Positions 1 to 7,670 of a DNA stretch of 64,000 nt are shown here, one piece after another. Position 1 is the first letter of the stretch. Each line of letters begins with the position of its first letter. The position numbers and the translations under genes are program-made. The notes under the pieces are model-generated. The model was not told where the DNA came from and ran no database searches. It was given only the letters and a program-made list of their open reading frames with translations. The DNA is from Alistipes sp. (lineage in GTDB: Bacteria; Bacteroidota; Bacteroidia; Bacteroidales; Rikenellaceae), in assembly GCF_020026455.1 (NCBI RefSeq), contig NZ_JAHHQJ010000013.1, positions 25,113 to 89,112 on the forward strand, given 5' to 3'.

Positions 1-19
1 TTTTCTGAAAATAAATACC

Positions 20-27
20 TAAATTTG
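20..27 (+). promoter_or_regulatory. -7 promoter element for the exonuclease gene
   Basis: TAAATTTG matches the Bacteroidota -7 consensus TAnnTTTG and lies 16 bp before the ATG at 44, implying a very short leader. The -33 box would fall at the window edge and is not resolvable. Confidence 0.5.
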
Positions 28-43
28 TGGGAATTTTCACCGC

Positions 44-652
44 ATGACCACAGTAAACAATTTCATCGATAAAATCAGCAACGAGCAGACCGCCCTGCTC
101 CCGGCCGTAGAGTTCCGGGGGGAGATCCGCATCGTCGAACACGAACGCGACATCGAGGCGGCCTGCAAAACGCTCGCCGAGCAGCCCGTCATCGGCTTCG
201 ACACCGAGACGCGTCCCTCGTTCCGCCCGGGCGTCACGTTCCGCGTGTCGCTGCTGCAACTCTCCACGCCGACGGTCTGCTACCTGTTCCGGCTCAACAA
301 GATTCCGCTGGCCAAGCCCATCCTGCAGCTGCTCGAAGACAAGCGGGTGCTCAAGATCGGCGCCGACGTGACGGGCGACCTGCGCTCGCTGCGCCAGATC
401 CGCCACTTCCGCGACGGGGGCTTCGTCGACCTTCAGGTCATCGCCCCCGAGTGGGGCATCGCGGAAAAGAGCCTGCGCAAACTCTCGGCCATCGTGCTGG
501 GTCAGCGCGTCTCGAAAGCCCAGCGTCTGAGCAACTGGGAGGCAACGACGCTCACCGACAAACAGCAGCTCTACGCCGCTACCGACGCATGGGTCTGCAC
601 GTGCATTTACCGGAAACTGCTCCGTACACCGAAAAAAACGATCCGCAAATGA
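44..652 (+). CDS. 3'-5' exonuclease domain protein (RNase D/WRN-like DEDD fold)
   Basis: This 202-residue protein is a single-domain DEDD-type 3'-5' exonuclease, expected to trim RNA or DNA in the cytoplasm. Motif Exo I is FDTET, Exo II is GADVTGDLRSL with its Asp, and Exo III is YAATDAW, so all metal-binding acidic positions are present. No HRDC domain follows, so it is shorter than true RNase D. The stop codon (650-652) overlaps the ATG of the methyltransferase gene at 649 as ATGA, indicating translational coupling and a shared RNA-processing operon. The natural substrate cannot be told from sequence. Family assignment is secure. Confidence 0.88.
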   Translation: MTTVNNFIDKISNEQTALLPAVEFRGEIRIVEHERDIEAACKTLAEQPVIGFDTETRPSFRPGVTFRVSLLQLSTPTVCYLFRLNKIPLAKPILQLLEDKRVLKIGADVTGDLRSLRQIRHFRDGGFVDLQVIAPEWGIAEKSLRKLSAIVLGQRVSKAQRLSNWEATTLTDKQQLYAATDAWVCTCIYRKLLRTPKKTIRK

Positions 653-1848
653 TACCGCAAATTTACCTGCGCAAAGGCAAGGAGGAATCGCTTCTGCGCC
701 GCCACCCGTGGATTTTCTCGGGCGCCATCGATCACATCAAAGCCGAGGAGGAGTCCGATTTCGCCGAAGGGACGCTCGTCGAGGTCTACACGCGTCAAGG
801 CGAATTCATGGCCCAGGGCCACTATCAGGTGGGGTCGATCGCCGTGCGTGTGCTCTCGTTCGAGCGCGAGACGATCGACCAGACGTGGTGGAACCGCCGA
901 ATCGCCATTGCCCACGACGTGCGCCGCACACTCGGCCTGACGGACAACCCCGCGACGACCTGCTATCGACTGATCCACGGCGAAGGCGATTCGCTGCCGG
1001 GTCTCGTCGTCGACATCTACGGCCCGGTTGCCGTCATCCAGTGCCACTCGGTGGGCATGTACCACGCACGGATGCTGATCGCCGAGGCGCTGCGCACGGT
1101 CTACGGCACACACCTGACGGCCATCTACGACAAATCCTCGCAGACGCTCCCCTTCAAGGCCAGCCTCGGAGCCGTCGACGGCTACCTGTGGGGAACCTCG
1201 GACCATGCGTCGCACATCGTTCTGGAAAACGGCGAACAGTTCTACGTCAACTGGGAGAAGGGGCAGAAAACGGGCTTCTTCCTCGACCAGCGCGAAAACC
1301 GCCAGCTGGTCAAACGCTATGCCAAGGGCCGCACCGTGCTCAATACCTTCTGCTACACGGGCGGATTCTCGGTCTACGCCCTCTCGGGCGGTGCCGCCGA
1401 GGTCTGCTCGGTGGACTCCTCCGAACGGGCCGTGGCTCTGGCCACGGAGAACATGCAGCTCAACTTCGGCGACAAGGCCCCCCACACGGAGGTCGCGGCC
1501 GATGCGGTGGACTACCTGAAGGAGATCGGCGACAAATACGACCTGATCATCCTCGACCCGCCGGCCTTCGCCAAACACCACAAGGTGCTGGGCAATGCCA
1601 TGCAGGGCTACAAGCGGCTCAATGCCCGTGCCTTGTCGCAGATCCGCCCCGGAGGCATCCTCTTCACATTCTCCTGCTCACAGGCCGTGTCGAAGGAGCT
1701 GTTCCGCACGACAGTTTTCTCCGCCGCCGCCATCGCGGGCCGCAAGGTGCGCATCCTGCACCAGCTGACCCAGCCCGCCGACCACCCGATCAACATCTAC
1801 CACCCCGAAGGCGAATACCTCAAGGGGCTGGTACTGTACGTGGAATAA
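649..1848 (+). CDS. class I SAM-dependent rRNA cytosine methyltransferase (RlmI-like)
   Basis: This protein of 399 residues has an N-terminal PUA-like RNA-binding domain (HPWIFSGAI near residue 17) and a C-terminal Rossmann methyltransferase domain. The SAM-binding segment is LNTFCYTGGFSVYAL and the catalytic-region motif is LDPPAF, both typical of the RlmI/RlmK family that makes 5-methylcytosine in 23S rRNA. The reading frame continues upstream to 451, but the ATG at 649 is chosen because the protein family starts at IYLRKGKEESLLRRHPW and because this ATG overlaps the exonuclease stop codon. Length agrees with RlmI (about 396). The exact rRNA target is inferred. Confidence 0.9.
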   Translation: MIPQIYLRKGKEESLLRRHPWIFSGAIDHIKAEEESDFAEGTLVEVYTRQGEFMAQGHYQVGSIAVRVLSFERETIDQTWWNRRIAIAHDVRRTLGLTDNPATTCYRLIHGEGDSLPGLVVDIYGPVAVIQCHSVGMYHARMLIAEALRTVYGTHLTAIYDKSSQTLPFKASLGAVDGYLWGTSDHASHIVLENGEQFYVNWEKGQKTGFFLDQRENRQLVKRYAKGRTVLNTFCYTGGFSVYALSGGAAEVCSVDSSERAVALATENMQLNFGDKAPHTEVAADAVDYLKEIGDKYDLIILDPPAFAKHHKVLGNAMQGYKRLNARALSQIRPGGILFTFSCSQAVSKELFRTTVFSAAAIAGRKVRILHQLTQPADHPINIYHPEGEYLKGLVLYVE

Positions 1849-1942
1849 GCCGGGGCGCAGGCGACACTACCCGATACCGCCGCCGTTTGCCAATATCGCT
1901 GTTGTCGCCGTTCACTGCCGCCATCCGCCGCCATTCGTCGCC

Positions 1943-1966
1943 GCCTGCGCCTGCGCCTGCGCCTGC
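1943..1966. repeat. hexanucleotide microsatellite (GCCTGC)x4
   Basis: Four perfect copies of GCCTGC lie in the 185-bp gap between the methyltransferase and esterase genes. The flanks are also rich in GCC/GCG triplets. The repeat is short and noncoding as far as can be seen. Confidence 0.7.
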
Positions 1967-2033
1967 GGATCCGAATCTTTGAAACCGCCAATCCCCTCCT
2001 CCCCCCCAAGGGGTGGACCTAACTGAACCCACG

Positions 2034-2879
2034 ATGAAAAAACCGCTCATTACCACCCTGTTTGCACTCGCCGCAGTGCTGACGTCCGGCGCGCAGAGCC
2101 GCACCGAAACATACACCTTCGCGAGTGCGATCCTCGGAGCCGAAAAGAGTTGCACGGTCTACCTGCCCGACGGCTACGACAACACACCGGAGTCCTACCC
2201 CGTGCTCTACCTGCTGCACGGCGCCAGCGGCTGCCACACCGACTGGACCCGGAAAGGCGACCTGCGCCGCATTGCCGACGAAGCCATCGCCGCAGGCATG
2301 GCCCGCCCGATGATCGTCGTCATGCCCGACGCCTCGGGCGAAGGTCCGGACCTCACGGACAAGCACATGGGCTATTTCGACATTCCGGGCTGGGCCTACG
2401 AGCGCTTCTTCTTCGAGGAGTTCCTGCCCGCCGTCGAAAAGCACTACCGCATTGTCTCCGACAAGGCACACCGCGCCATTGCGGGGTTGTCGATGGGCGG
2501 CGGCGGCACGGCGGTCTACGCCCTGCGCCACCCCGAGCTGTTCGGCTCGGCCTGCTCGATGAGCGGCCTGCTGGACACCTTTCCCGGCAGCCGAAGCAAC
2601 GACAACACCTTCCGTCAATCCGTCGCGGAGAACTCGCCCGTCGAGTTGCTGCGCCGAATGAGCGACCAGCAGCTCGACGGCGTGCGCTCGGTCCGCTGGT
2701 GGGTCGACTGCGGCGACGACGATTTCCTCTGGAAGTGCAACGTCGCCTTCTACACGCTCCTGCGCGAGCGCAACATTCCCCTGCAATACCGCATGCGCGA
2801 CGGCGGCCACACCTGGCGCTACTGGCAGACAGTGCTGCCCGATGCTCTGACATTCGTTTCGACCGGATTCGGCAAATAG
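2034..2879 (+). CDS. secreted alpha/beta-hydrolase esterase (feruloyl/acetyl-xylan esterase type)
   Basis: This 281-residue exported serine esterase belongs to the esterase-D/XynZ type found in polysaccharide-degrading Bacteroidota. A signal peptide (MKKPLITTLFALAAVLTSGA) precedes the fold. The nucleophile elbow is GLSMGG with Ser153, the acid is in CGDDD (Asp228-230) and the base is His259 in GGHTW. LYLLHGASG (residues 58-66) is the oxyanion-loop motif. The frame extends seven codons upstream to 2013, but the ATG at 2034 gives a proper signal peptide. It ends in a bidirectional terminator. Likely substrates are carbohydrate esters, but the acyl group is unknown and no glycosidase gene is adjacent. 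Confidence 0.85.
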   Translation: MKKPLITTLFALAAVLTSGAQSRTETYTFASAILGAEKSCTVYLPDGYDNTPESYPVLYLLHGASGCHTDWTRKGDLRRIADEAIAAGMARPMIVVMPDASGEGPDLTDKHMGYFDIPGWAYERFFFEEFLPAVEKHYRIVSDKAHRAIAGLSMGGGGTAVYALRHPELFGSACSMSGLLDTFPGSRSNDNTFRQSVAENSPVELLRRMSDQQLDGVRSVRWWVDCGDDDFLWKCNVAFYTLLRERNIPLQYRMRDGGHTWRYWQTVLPDALTFVSTGFGK

Positions 2880-2903
2880 CCGCGCCAGCCCCACCCTCCC
2901 CTC

Positions 2904-2946
2904 AAAAAAAAGATGTGTCCAATTTTCCAATTGGACACATCTTTTT
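2904..2946. terminator. bidirectional rho-independent terminator
   Basis: A perfect 14-bp inverted repeat (AGATGTGTCCAATT at 2911-2924 and its complement at 2929-2942) has a 4-nt loop, an A7 tract on the left and a T5 tract on the right. It sits between the convergent esterase and beta-propeller genes and can serve both strands. Confidence 0.93.
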
Positions 2947-2960
2947 CTCCTTTCCGAATT

Positions 2961-3833
2961 TTACTTCACCTTCTCGAAGACGTAGACTTCGTGCACCTCG
3001 CCGTCATAGCCCGGGTAGAAGCCCCGGGGCATGCCCAGCACGATCCGCGCCCCGCGGTTGGCCAGCACCAGCAGTTCGCCCGTCGCAGGATCCACGGCCA
3101 GCCCCTCGATTTCGCCCGGACGGCGGAAATCGTCCATCGAACGGAACGGCAGCACCGTGGCATAGGATTTTCCGTCGCGCAGATCCGCGACGTAGAGGTT
3201 GTCCGGTTCATCGAGGTCGGCATCCCCGTCGTCCGCAGCGATCAACATGCGTCCGCCGACCATGAAAATCCCCTGCTGCCACTGGGGCACGGGACGCAGG
3301 TGGACCTTGCGGACATACTGCCCCGTCTTCCGGTTGTAGCCGTAGACATAGCGTCCGTCGACCCAGTCGGCCATCCAGATCATGTCGCCGTCGCGGTCCA
3401 CTGCCAACCCGCACACCTCGACCTGCCCCGACGAAGGTTCCCAGTCGATCGAACGTTTCCACTTCAACGTGTTGGCATCATAGACCGCCACCTGGATATT
3501 CTCCCCGCGGCCGTCGTTGAAGGATTCGATCCCGGCGTAAATCTCCCCGTCCCACACGTCGATGTCGCCGATGTGGTTGGCCTCCAGGGGCAGCCCCTCG
3601 AACGGCTGTTCGTTTTTGGCCACCAGCCGCCCCTGCTTGTCGTACTTGTAGAGCGCCGTGCTCCCCGAGACGTAGTAGCAGGCCGAATCGGCGGCCACCC
3701 CCTGCCGTCCCTCGACGGGAATCACACGTTTCAGTCGGTACTCCGACCCCAACTCCTGCGCCCCGAGCGGCATTCCTGCCGCCAGCAAAAGCGCCAGCAT
3801 CAAAATTCGTTTCATCACGATATCGTTTTTCAT
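2961..3833 (-). CDS. secreted beta-propeller protein of unknown function
   Basis: This exported protein of about 290 residues has repeated blade-like segments such as DIDVWDGEIYAGI, GLAVDRDGDMIWMADWVDG and GLAVDPATGELLVLANRG. They are typical of a six-bladed YncE/SMP-30-like or WD40-like propeller. The N-terminus MKRILMLALLLAAGMPLGA is a signal peptide. Starts at 3833 (MKNDIV) and 3815 (MKRIL) are both possible; an upstream extension to 3899 would run through the yidC terminator and is rejected. It is a separate unit behind that terminator and is convergent with the esterase. No catalytic motif is recognisable, so a ligand-binding or hydrolase-like role is only a guess. Confidence 0.75.
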   Translation of the reverse strand: MKNDIVMKRILMLALLLAAGMPLGAQELGSEYRLKRVIPVEGRQGVAADSACYYVSGSTALYKYDKQGRLVAKNEQPFEGLPLEANHIGDIDVWDGEIYAGIESFNDGRGENIQVAVYDANTLKWKRSIDWEPSSGQVEVCGLAVDRDGDMIWMADWVDGRYVYGYNRKTGQYVRKVHLRPVPQWQQGIFMVGGRMLIAADDGDADLDEPDNLYVADLRDGKSYATVLPFRSMDDFRRPGEIEGLAVDPATGELLVLANRGARIVLGMPRGFYPGYDGEVHEVYVFEKVK

Positions 3834-3846
3834 ACGCTTCCCAAAC

Positions 3847-3891
3847 AAAAAAGGGGCCGGAGCGTTCCCAATCCGGAATCCGCTCCGCCCC
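3847..3891 (-). terminator. rho-independent terminator of pyrG-yidC
   Basis: On the minus strand GGGGCGGAGCG (3891-3881) pairs with CGCTCCGGCCCC (3864-3853) with one bulged base, followed by six T residues (3852-3847). It lies just downstream of the yidC stop codon. Confidence 0.88.
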
Positions 3892-3916
3892 GAGTTCAAA
3901 GCGGTGGGTGTTCCGC

Positions 3917-5863
3917 CTATTTTCTCTTCGCGTTCTGCCGCGCCTCCTGCTGACGCATCAGCTCTTCGTAGCGCTGCTGGAATTTCGATTTCTTGCCTTT
4001 CGACTTCTTCGCGGCGTTCGCCTGCATGATCGCGTGGATCTTGTTGTCGTCGACCATGCGTCGGATGACGAGCGTCTGCCCGATGGTGAAGAGGTTCGAC
4101 AGCAGGTAGTAGTAGCAGAGACCGCTCGAATAGCTGTTGAACCAGAAAAGCATCATGATCGGCATCATGTAGACCATCATGAACTTCATGCCGGCCATCT
4201 GGGGCTGCGACGAAGCCGTCTGCTGGTAGTTGAACCAGGAGTATCCGAACATCGACAGGGCCATCAGCAGGGCGAACAGCGAAACGTGATCGCCGTAGAA
4301 GGGGATCGAGAAGGGCAGATTCAGCACACTGTCATACGACGAGAGGTCGTCGGCCCACAGGAAGGGCTGCTCGCGCAGCTCGATCGAGGCGGGGAAGAAG
4401 CGGAACATGGCGATCAGGATCGGCATCTGAATCAGCAGCGGAATACAGCCGCCCATGGGGTTGATGCCGACCTTCTTGTAGAGTTCCATCATCGCCTGCT
4501 GCTTTTTCATGGCATCCTCCGGCTTGGGATACTTCTTCGCCAGTTCGTCGACCTGAGGTTTGACCAGACGCATCTTGGCCATCGAGACGTAGCTCTTGTA
4601 GGTCAGCGGCGAGATCACCAGCTTCACGAGGAGCACCAGGATGAAGATGATGATGCCGAAGCTGCCGATGTAGTTACGCAGGAAGTCGAAAACCGGAATC
4701 ACACACCAGCGGTTGACCCATCCGAAGATGCCCCATCCCAGCGGCACGAGCCGCTCCAGATAGATGTCCGTACCGCTCGGCTCGTCGACCTTCTTAAGGA
4801 TCGAGTACTTGTTGGGACCGAAATAGAATGCGAAGTTATATCCCTCGGTCTGCGGCGTATAGGGCAGTCCCATCTGAGCCGTGAAGGTCTTGAGCAGCGT
4901 CGACTCGGGAGCCGCCGTGTCGAAGGCCAGGTTGGCATAGGCCACGTTGTCCGGAGCGATGAACACCGACGAGAAGAACTGCTGCTTGAAAGCCACCCAG
5001 TTGACCTGCGTGGTGATGTTCTTCGACTTGGCGCCCTCGCTCATGCCCAGCTCCTCGATCGACGATTCGTCGGGGAATCGGTACGAGAGCGTGGTGTACA
5101 TGTTCTCGTTCTGGAATCCCTTCTCGTTCTGGAAGGTGGTGTTCGCCCAGTCGATCAGAATCTGCGTCTGGTTGGCCATCTCCGGGGCCATGTTCACCAT
5201 CCGCACGTCGAAGTCGACCAGATAGTCCCGCTCGGGCGCCTGCGTATCATAGATCAGGTAACGATATTCCAGATAGGCCCCCTCCGCGACCGGAAGACGC
5301 ATCACGACACTCTTGGCACCGTCCGCCTCCCCGACCACGGGCTGGGGCGTGAACACATAATCCAGCGTGTTGACCGGCACGTTCTTCAGCCCCTTCTTCA
5401 GGTAGAACGAAAGTCCGAAACGCGCCGTGGCCGGGTCCATCATCTCGATCTTCCGGTCTCGTTTTCCGCGCGGTCCGTATTGGGTATAATCCTTCAGCGT
5501 AACGCCCTTGATCTGGCCGCCTCGGGTGGAGAAGAGCACCGCTATCACGTCGTTCTCCACGACGAATTCTTCGGCCTCGGCCTCGCGGGCCGCCGTCAGC
5601 GACTCGCCCAGCGTCTCCACCTGGCGCTCGCGTACCGCCGCCGCAGCCTCGGCTGCCGTCACTGCGGCCTGCAGGCCGTTGGCCGACACCAGCGAATCGA
5701 CCGCGGGAGCCGTCGCCCGAGCCGCTGCGGCTACCGAATCGACATAGGCCTCGTATGCGGCTTTCTGGTCGAGATACTCTTTCTGCTGCTTGCTGTTGAA
5801 GTAGGCGAATCCCAGAAAAAGAACCGCTACGATGGCAATGCCGATGATTGATTTTTTATCCAT
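3917..5863 (-). CDS. yidC: membrane protein insertase YidC
   Basis: YidC inserts and folds inner-membrane proteins, alone or with SecYEG. This 648-residue protein has the long Gram-negative form: an N-terminal membrane anchor (IIGIAIVAVLFLGFAYF, residues 5-22), an Ala-rich linker, a large periplasmic beta domain (about 80-370), and the conserved C-terminal core with helices at FGIIIFILVLLVKLVISPLTYKS, the GGCIPLLIQMPILIAMF segment and the YSSGLCYYYLLSNLF segment. The C-terminus is strongly basic (KKSKGKKSKFQQRYEE), fitting ribosome contact. It follows pyrG by 36 bp and ends at a strong terminator, so the two are probably co-transcribed. Confidence 0.97.
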   Translation of the reverse strand: MDKKSIIGIAIVAVLFLGFAYFNSKQQKEYLDQKAAYEAYVDSVAAAARATAPAVDSLVSANGLQAAVTAAEAAAAVRERQVETLGESLTAAREAEAEEFVVENDVIAVLFSTRGGQIKGVTLKDYTQYGPRGKRDRKIEMMDPATARFGLSFYLKKGLKNVPVNTLDYVFTPQPVVGEADGAKSVVMRLPVAEGAYLEYRYLIYDTQAPERDYLVDFDVRMVNMAPEMANQTQILIDWANTTFQNEKGFQNENMYTTLSYRFPDESSIEELGMSEGAKSKNITTQVNWVAFKQQFFSSVFIAPDNVAYANLAFDTAAPESTLLKTFTAQMGLPYTPQTEGYNFAFYFGPNKYSILKKVDEPSGTDIYLERLVPLGWGIFGWVNRWCVIPVFDFLRNYIGSFGIIIFILVLLVKLVISPLTYKSYVSMAKMRLVKPQVDELAKKYPKPEDAMKKQQAMMELYKKVGINPMGGCIPLLIQMPILIAMFRFFPASIELREQPFLWADDLSSYDSVLNLPFSIPFYGDHVSLFALLMALSMFGYSWFNYQQTASSQPQMAGMKFMMVYMMPIMMLFWFNSYSSGLCYYYLLSNLFTIGQTLVIRRMVDDNKIHAIMQANAAKKSKGKKSKFQQRYEELMRQQEARQNAKRK

Positions 5864-5899
5864 TAAACTGTCTTGCTTTTTTATCTTTTCAGAAGATGA

Positions 5900-7519
5900 T
5901 TACTTCGTCTCCGCATACGCCAGTGCGGCCTTCACAAAGGCTACGAACAGCGGCGAGGGGCTCAATACGGTGCTCTTGTATTCGGGATGGTACTGCGTAC
6001 CGACGAACCAGGGATGGTTCTCGATCTCGACGACCTCGACCAGGTTCGTGTCGGGATTCACACCCACGGCCTTCATCCCGGCCGCCTCGAACTGCTCCAG
6101 ATAGTCGCTGTTGAACTCGTAGCGGTGGCGGTGGCGCTCCGAAATGTTGAGTTTGCCGTAGGCGGCAGCGGTCTTCGATCCCTTTTTCAGCACACAGGGA
6201 TAGGCCCCCAGACGCATCGTGCCGCCTTTGGCCGTAACCCCCTTCTGCTCCTCCATCAGGTCGATGACCGGATGCGGCGTCTGCTCCATCTCGCTCGAAT
6301 TGGCATCGGCCAGCCCCAGCACGTGACGCGCGAACTCGATCACCGCACACTGCATGCCCAGACAGATGCCCAGGAAGGGAATGTTGTTCTCGCGGGCGAA
6401 GCGCACGGCCTCGATCTTCCCCTCGATGCCACGGTTGCCGAAGCCCGGGGCCACCAGGATGCCGGACATCTTGCCCAGCAGCGCAGCCACACTCTCGCGG
6501 GTGATCTTCTCCGAATTGACATAGTGCAACTTGACCTTACAGTCGTTGACCGCCCCGGCGTGGATGAACGATTCGCAGATCGACTTGTAGGCGTCGGGCA
6601 GCTCGGTATACTTGCCGACCAGCGCGATCTCGATCTTCTTCGAGGGGTGCTTCACCTTCTCGACGAATGCGCTCCAGGCGGCCATGTCCGGCTCCTTGTC
6701 GGCCGGGAGTTCCAGTTTGTCCAGCACGACCTCGTCCAGATGCTGTTCGTGCATTTTCAGCGGCACTTCGTAGATCGTCGGCACGTCGATCGACTCCATC
6801 ACGGCATTGGCGTCGACGTTGCAGAACAGGGCCACCTTGCGCTTGAGGGCCGCCGACAGCGGATGGTCGGCGCGCAGCACGAGAATCTCGGGCTGAAGAC
6901 CGTTCTCCAGCAGGGCCTTCACCGAGTGCTGCGTGGGCTTTGTCTTCAACTCGCCCGAAGCGGCCATGTAGGGGATCAGCGTCAGATGTACCAGCGCCGT
7001 ATTCCGATACCCCAGCGAGTAGCGCAGCTGGCGCACCGACTCGATGAAGGGCTGCGACTCGATGTCACCCACCGTGCCGCCGATCTCCGTAATGATCACG
7101 TCGTATTTCTTGGTCTGCCCCAGCAGCTGAATGCGGCGTTTGATCTCGTCGGTGATGTGGGGAATGACCTGCACGGTCTTGCCCAGGTACTCGCCCTTGC
7201 GCTCCTTCTCGATGACGCTCTTGTAGATACGGCCCGTCGTGACGTTATTGGCCTTCGACGTGGGCTGGTTCGTGAAGCGCTCGTAGTGTCCCAGGTCGAG
7301 GTCCGTTTCGGCGCCGTCCTCGGTGACGTAGCACTCTCCGTGCTCATAGGGATTGAGCGTTCCGGGATCCACGTTGATGTAGGGGTCGAGTTTCTGAATG
7401 GTCACCGAGTAACCGCGGGCCTGCAGCAGGCGGGCGATCGAAGCCGAAATAATACCCTTACCGAGCGACGAGGCCACGCCGCCCGTTACGAATATGTACT
7501 TGGGTTTGGAAAGTTTCAT
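5900..7519 (-). CDS. pyrG: CTP synthase
   Basis: CTP synthase converts UTP, ATP and glutamine to CTP, the last step of pyrimidine ribonucleotide synthesis. The 539-residue protein has the N-terminal synthetase domain (FVTGGVASSLGKGI P-loop region and TEIGGTVGDIES) and a C-terminal class I glutamine amidotransferase domain with the nucleophile Cys in FLGICLGMQ and the His-Glu pair in QYHPEYKS. The start at 7519 (MKLSKPKYIFVTGG) is chosen over an 18-residue upstream extension because all family members begin here. It is followed 36 bp later by yidC. Confidence 0.98.
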   Translation of the reverse strand: MKLSKPKYIFVTGGVASSLGKGIISASIARLLQARGYSVTIQKLDPYINVDPGTLNPYEHGECYVTEDGAETDLDLGHYERFTNQPTSKANNVTTGRIYKSVIEKERKGEYLGKTVQVIPHITDEIKRRIQLLGQTKKYDVIITEIGGTVGDIESQPFIESVRQLRYSLGYRNTALVHLTLIPYMAASGELKTKPTQHSVKALLENGLQPEILVLRADHPLSAALKRKVALFCNVDANAVMESIDVPTIYEVPLKMHEQHLDEVVLDKLELPADKEPDMAAWSAFVEKVKHPSKKIEIALVGKYTELPDAYKSICESFIHAGAVNDCKVKLHYVNSEKITRESVAALLGKMSGILVAPGFGNRGIEGKIEAVRFARENNIPFLGICLGMQCAVIEFARHVLGLADANSSEMEQTPHPVIDLMEEQKGVTAKGGTMRLGAYPCVLKKGSKTAAAYGKLNISERHRHRYEFNSDYLEQFEAAGMKAVGVNPDTNLVEVVEIENHPWFVGTQYHPEYKSTVLSPSPLFVAFVKAALAYAETK

Positions 7520-7670
7520 TACTGTTCTATTTATAAATTTCGTTGTAACACCGTTCAGGGCTTTTTCCGCCACATCCGCCTCGGCGGCTGTGACCCGGGG
7601 GACGGCTTGGGCCCGGCTGCGCGCCCTTGCGCCGCGGCCCGTCCTCCGGAGCGACCGGGCGATCCGATCG

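Noticed and set aside
451..648. N-terminal extension of the rRNA methyltransferase
   Set aside because: The 66 extra codons overlap the exonuclease gene and precede the conserved family start; the ATGA overlap supports 649.
607..1982. Overlapping frames of 324 (minus) and 424 (plus) codons
   Set aside because: They shadow the rRNA methyltransferase gene; the true frame carries the PUA and SAM motifs.
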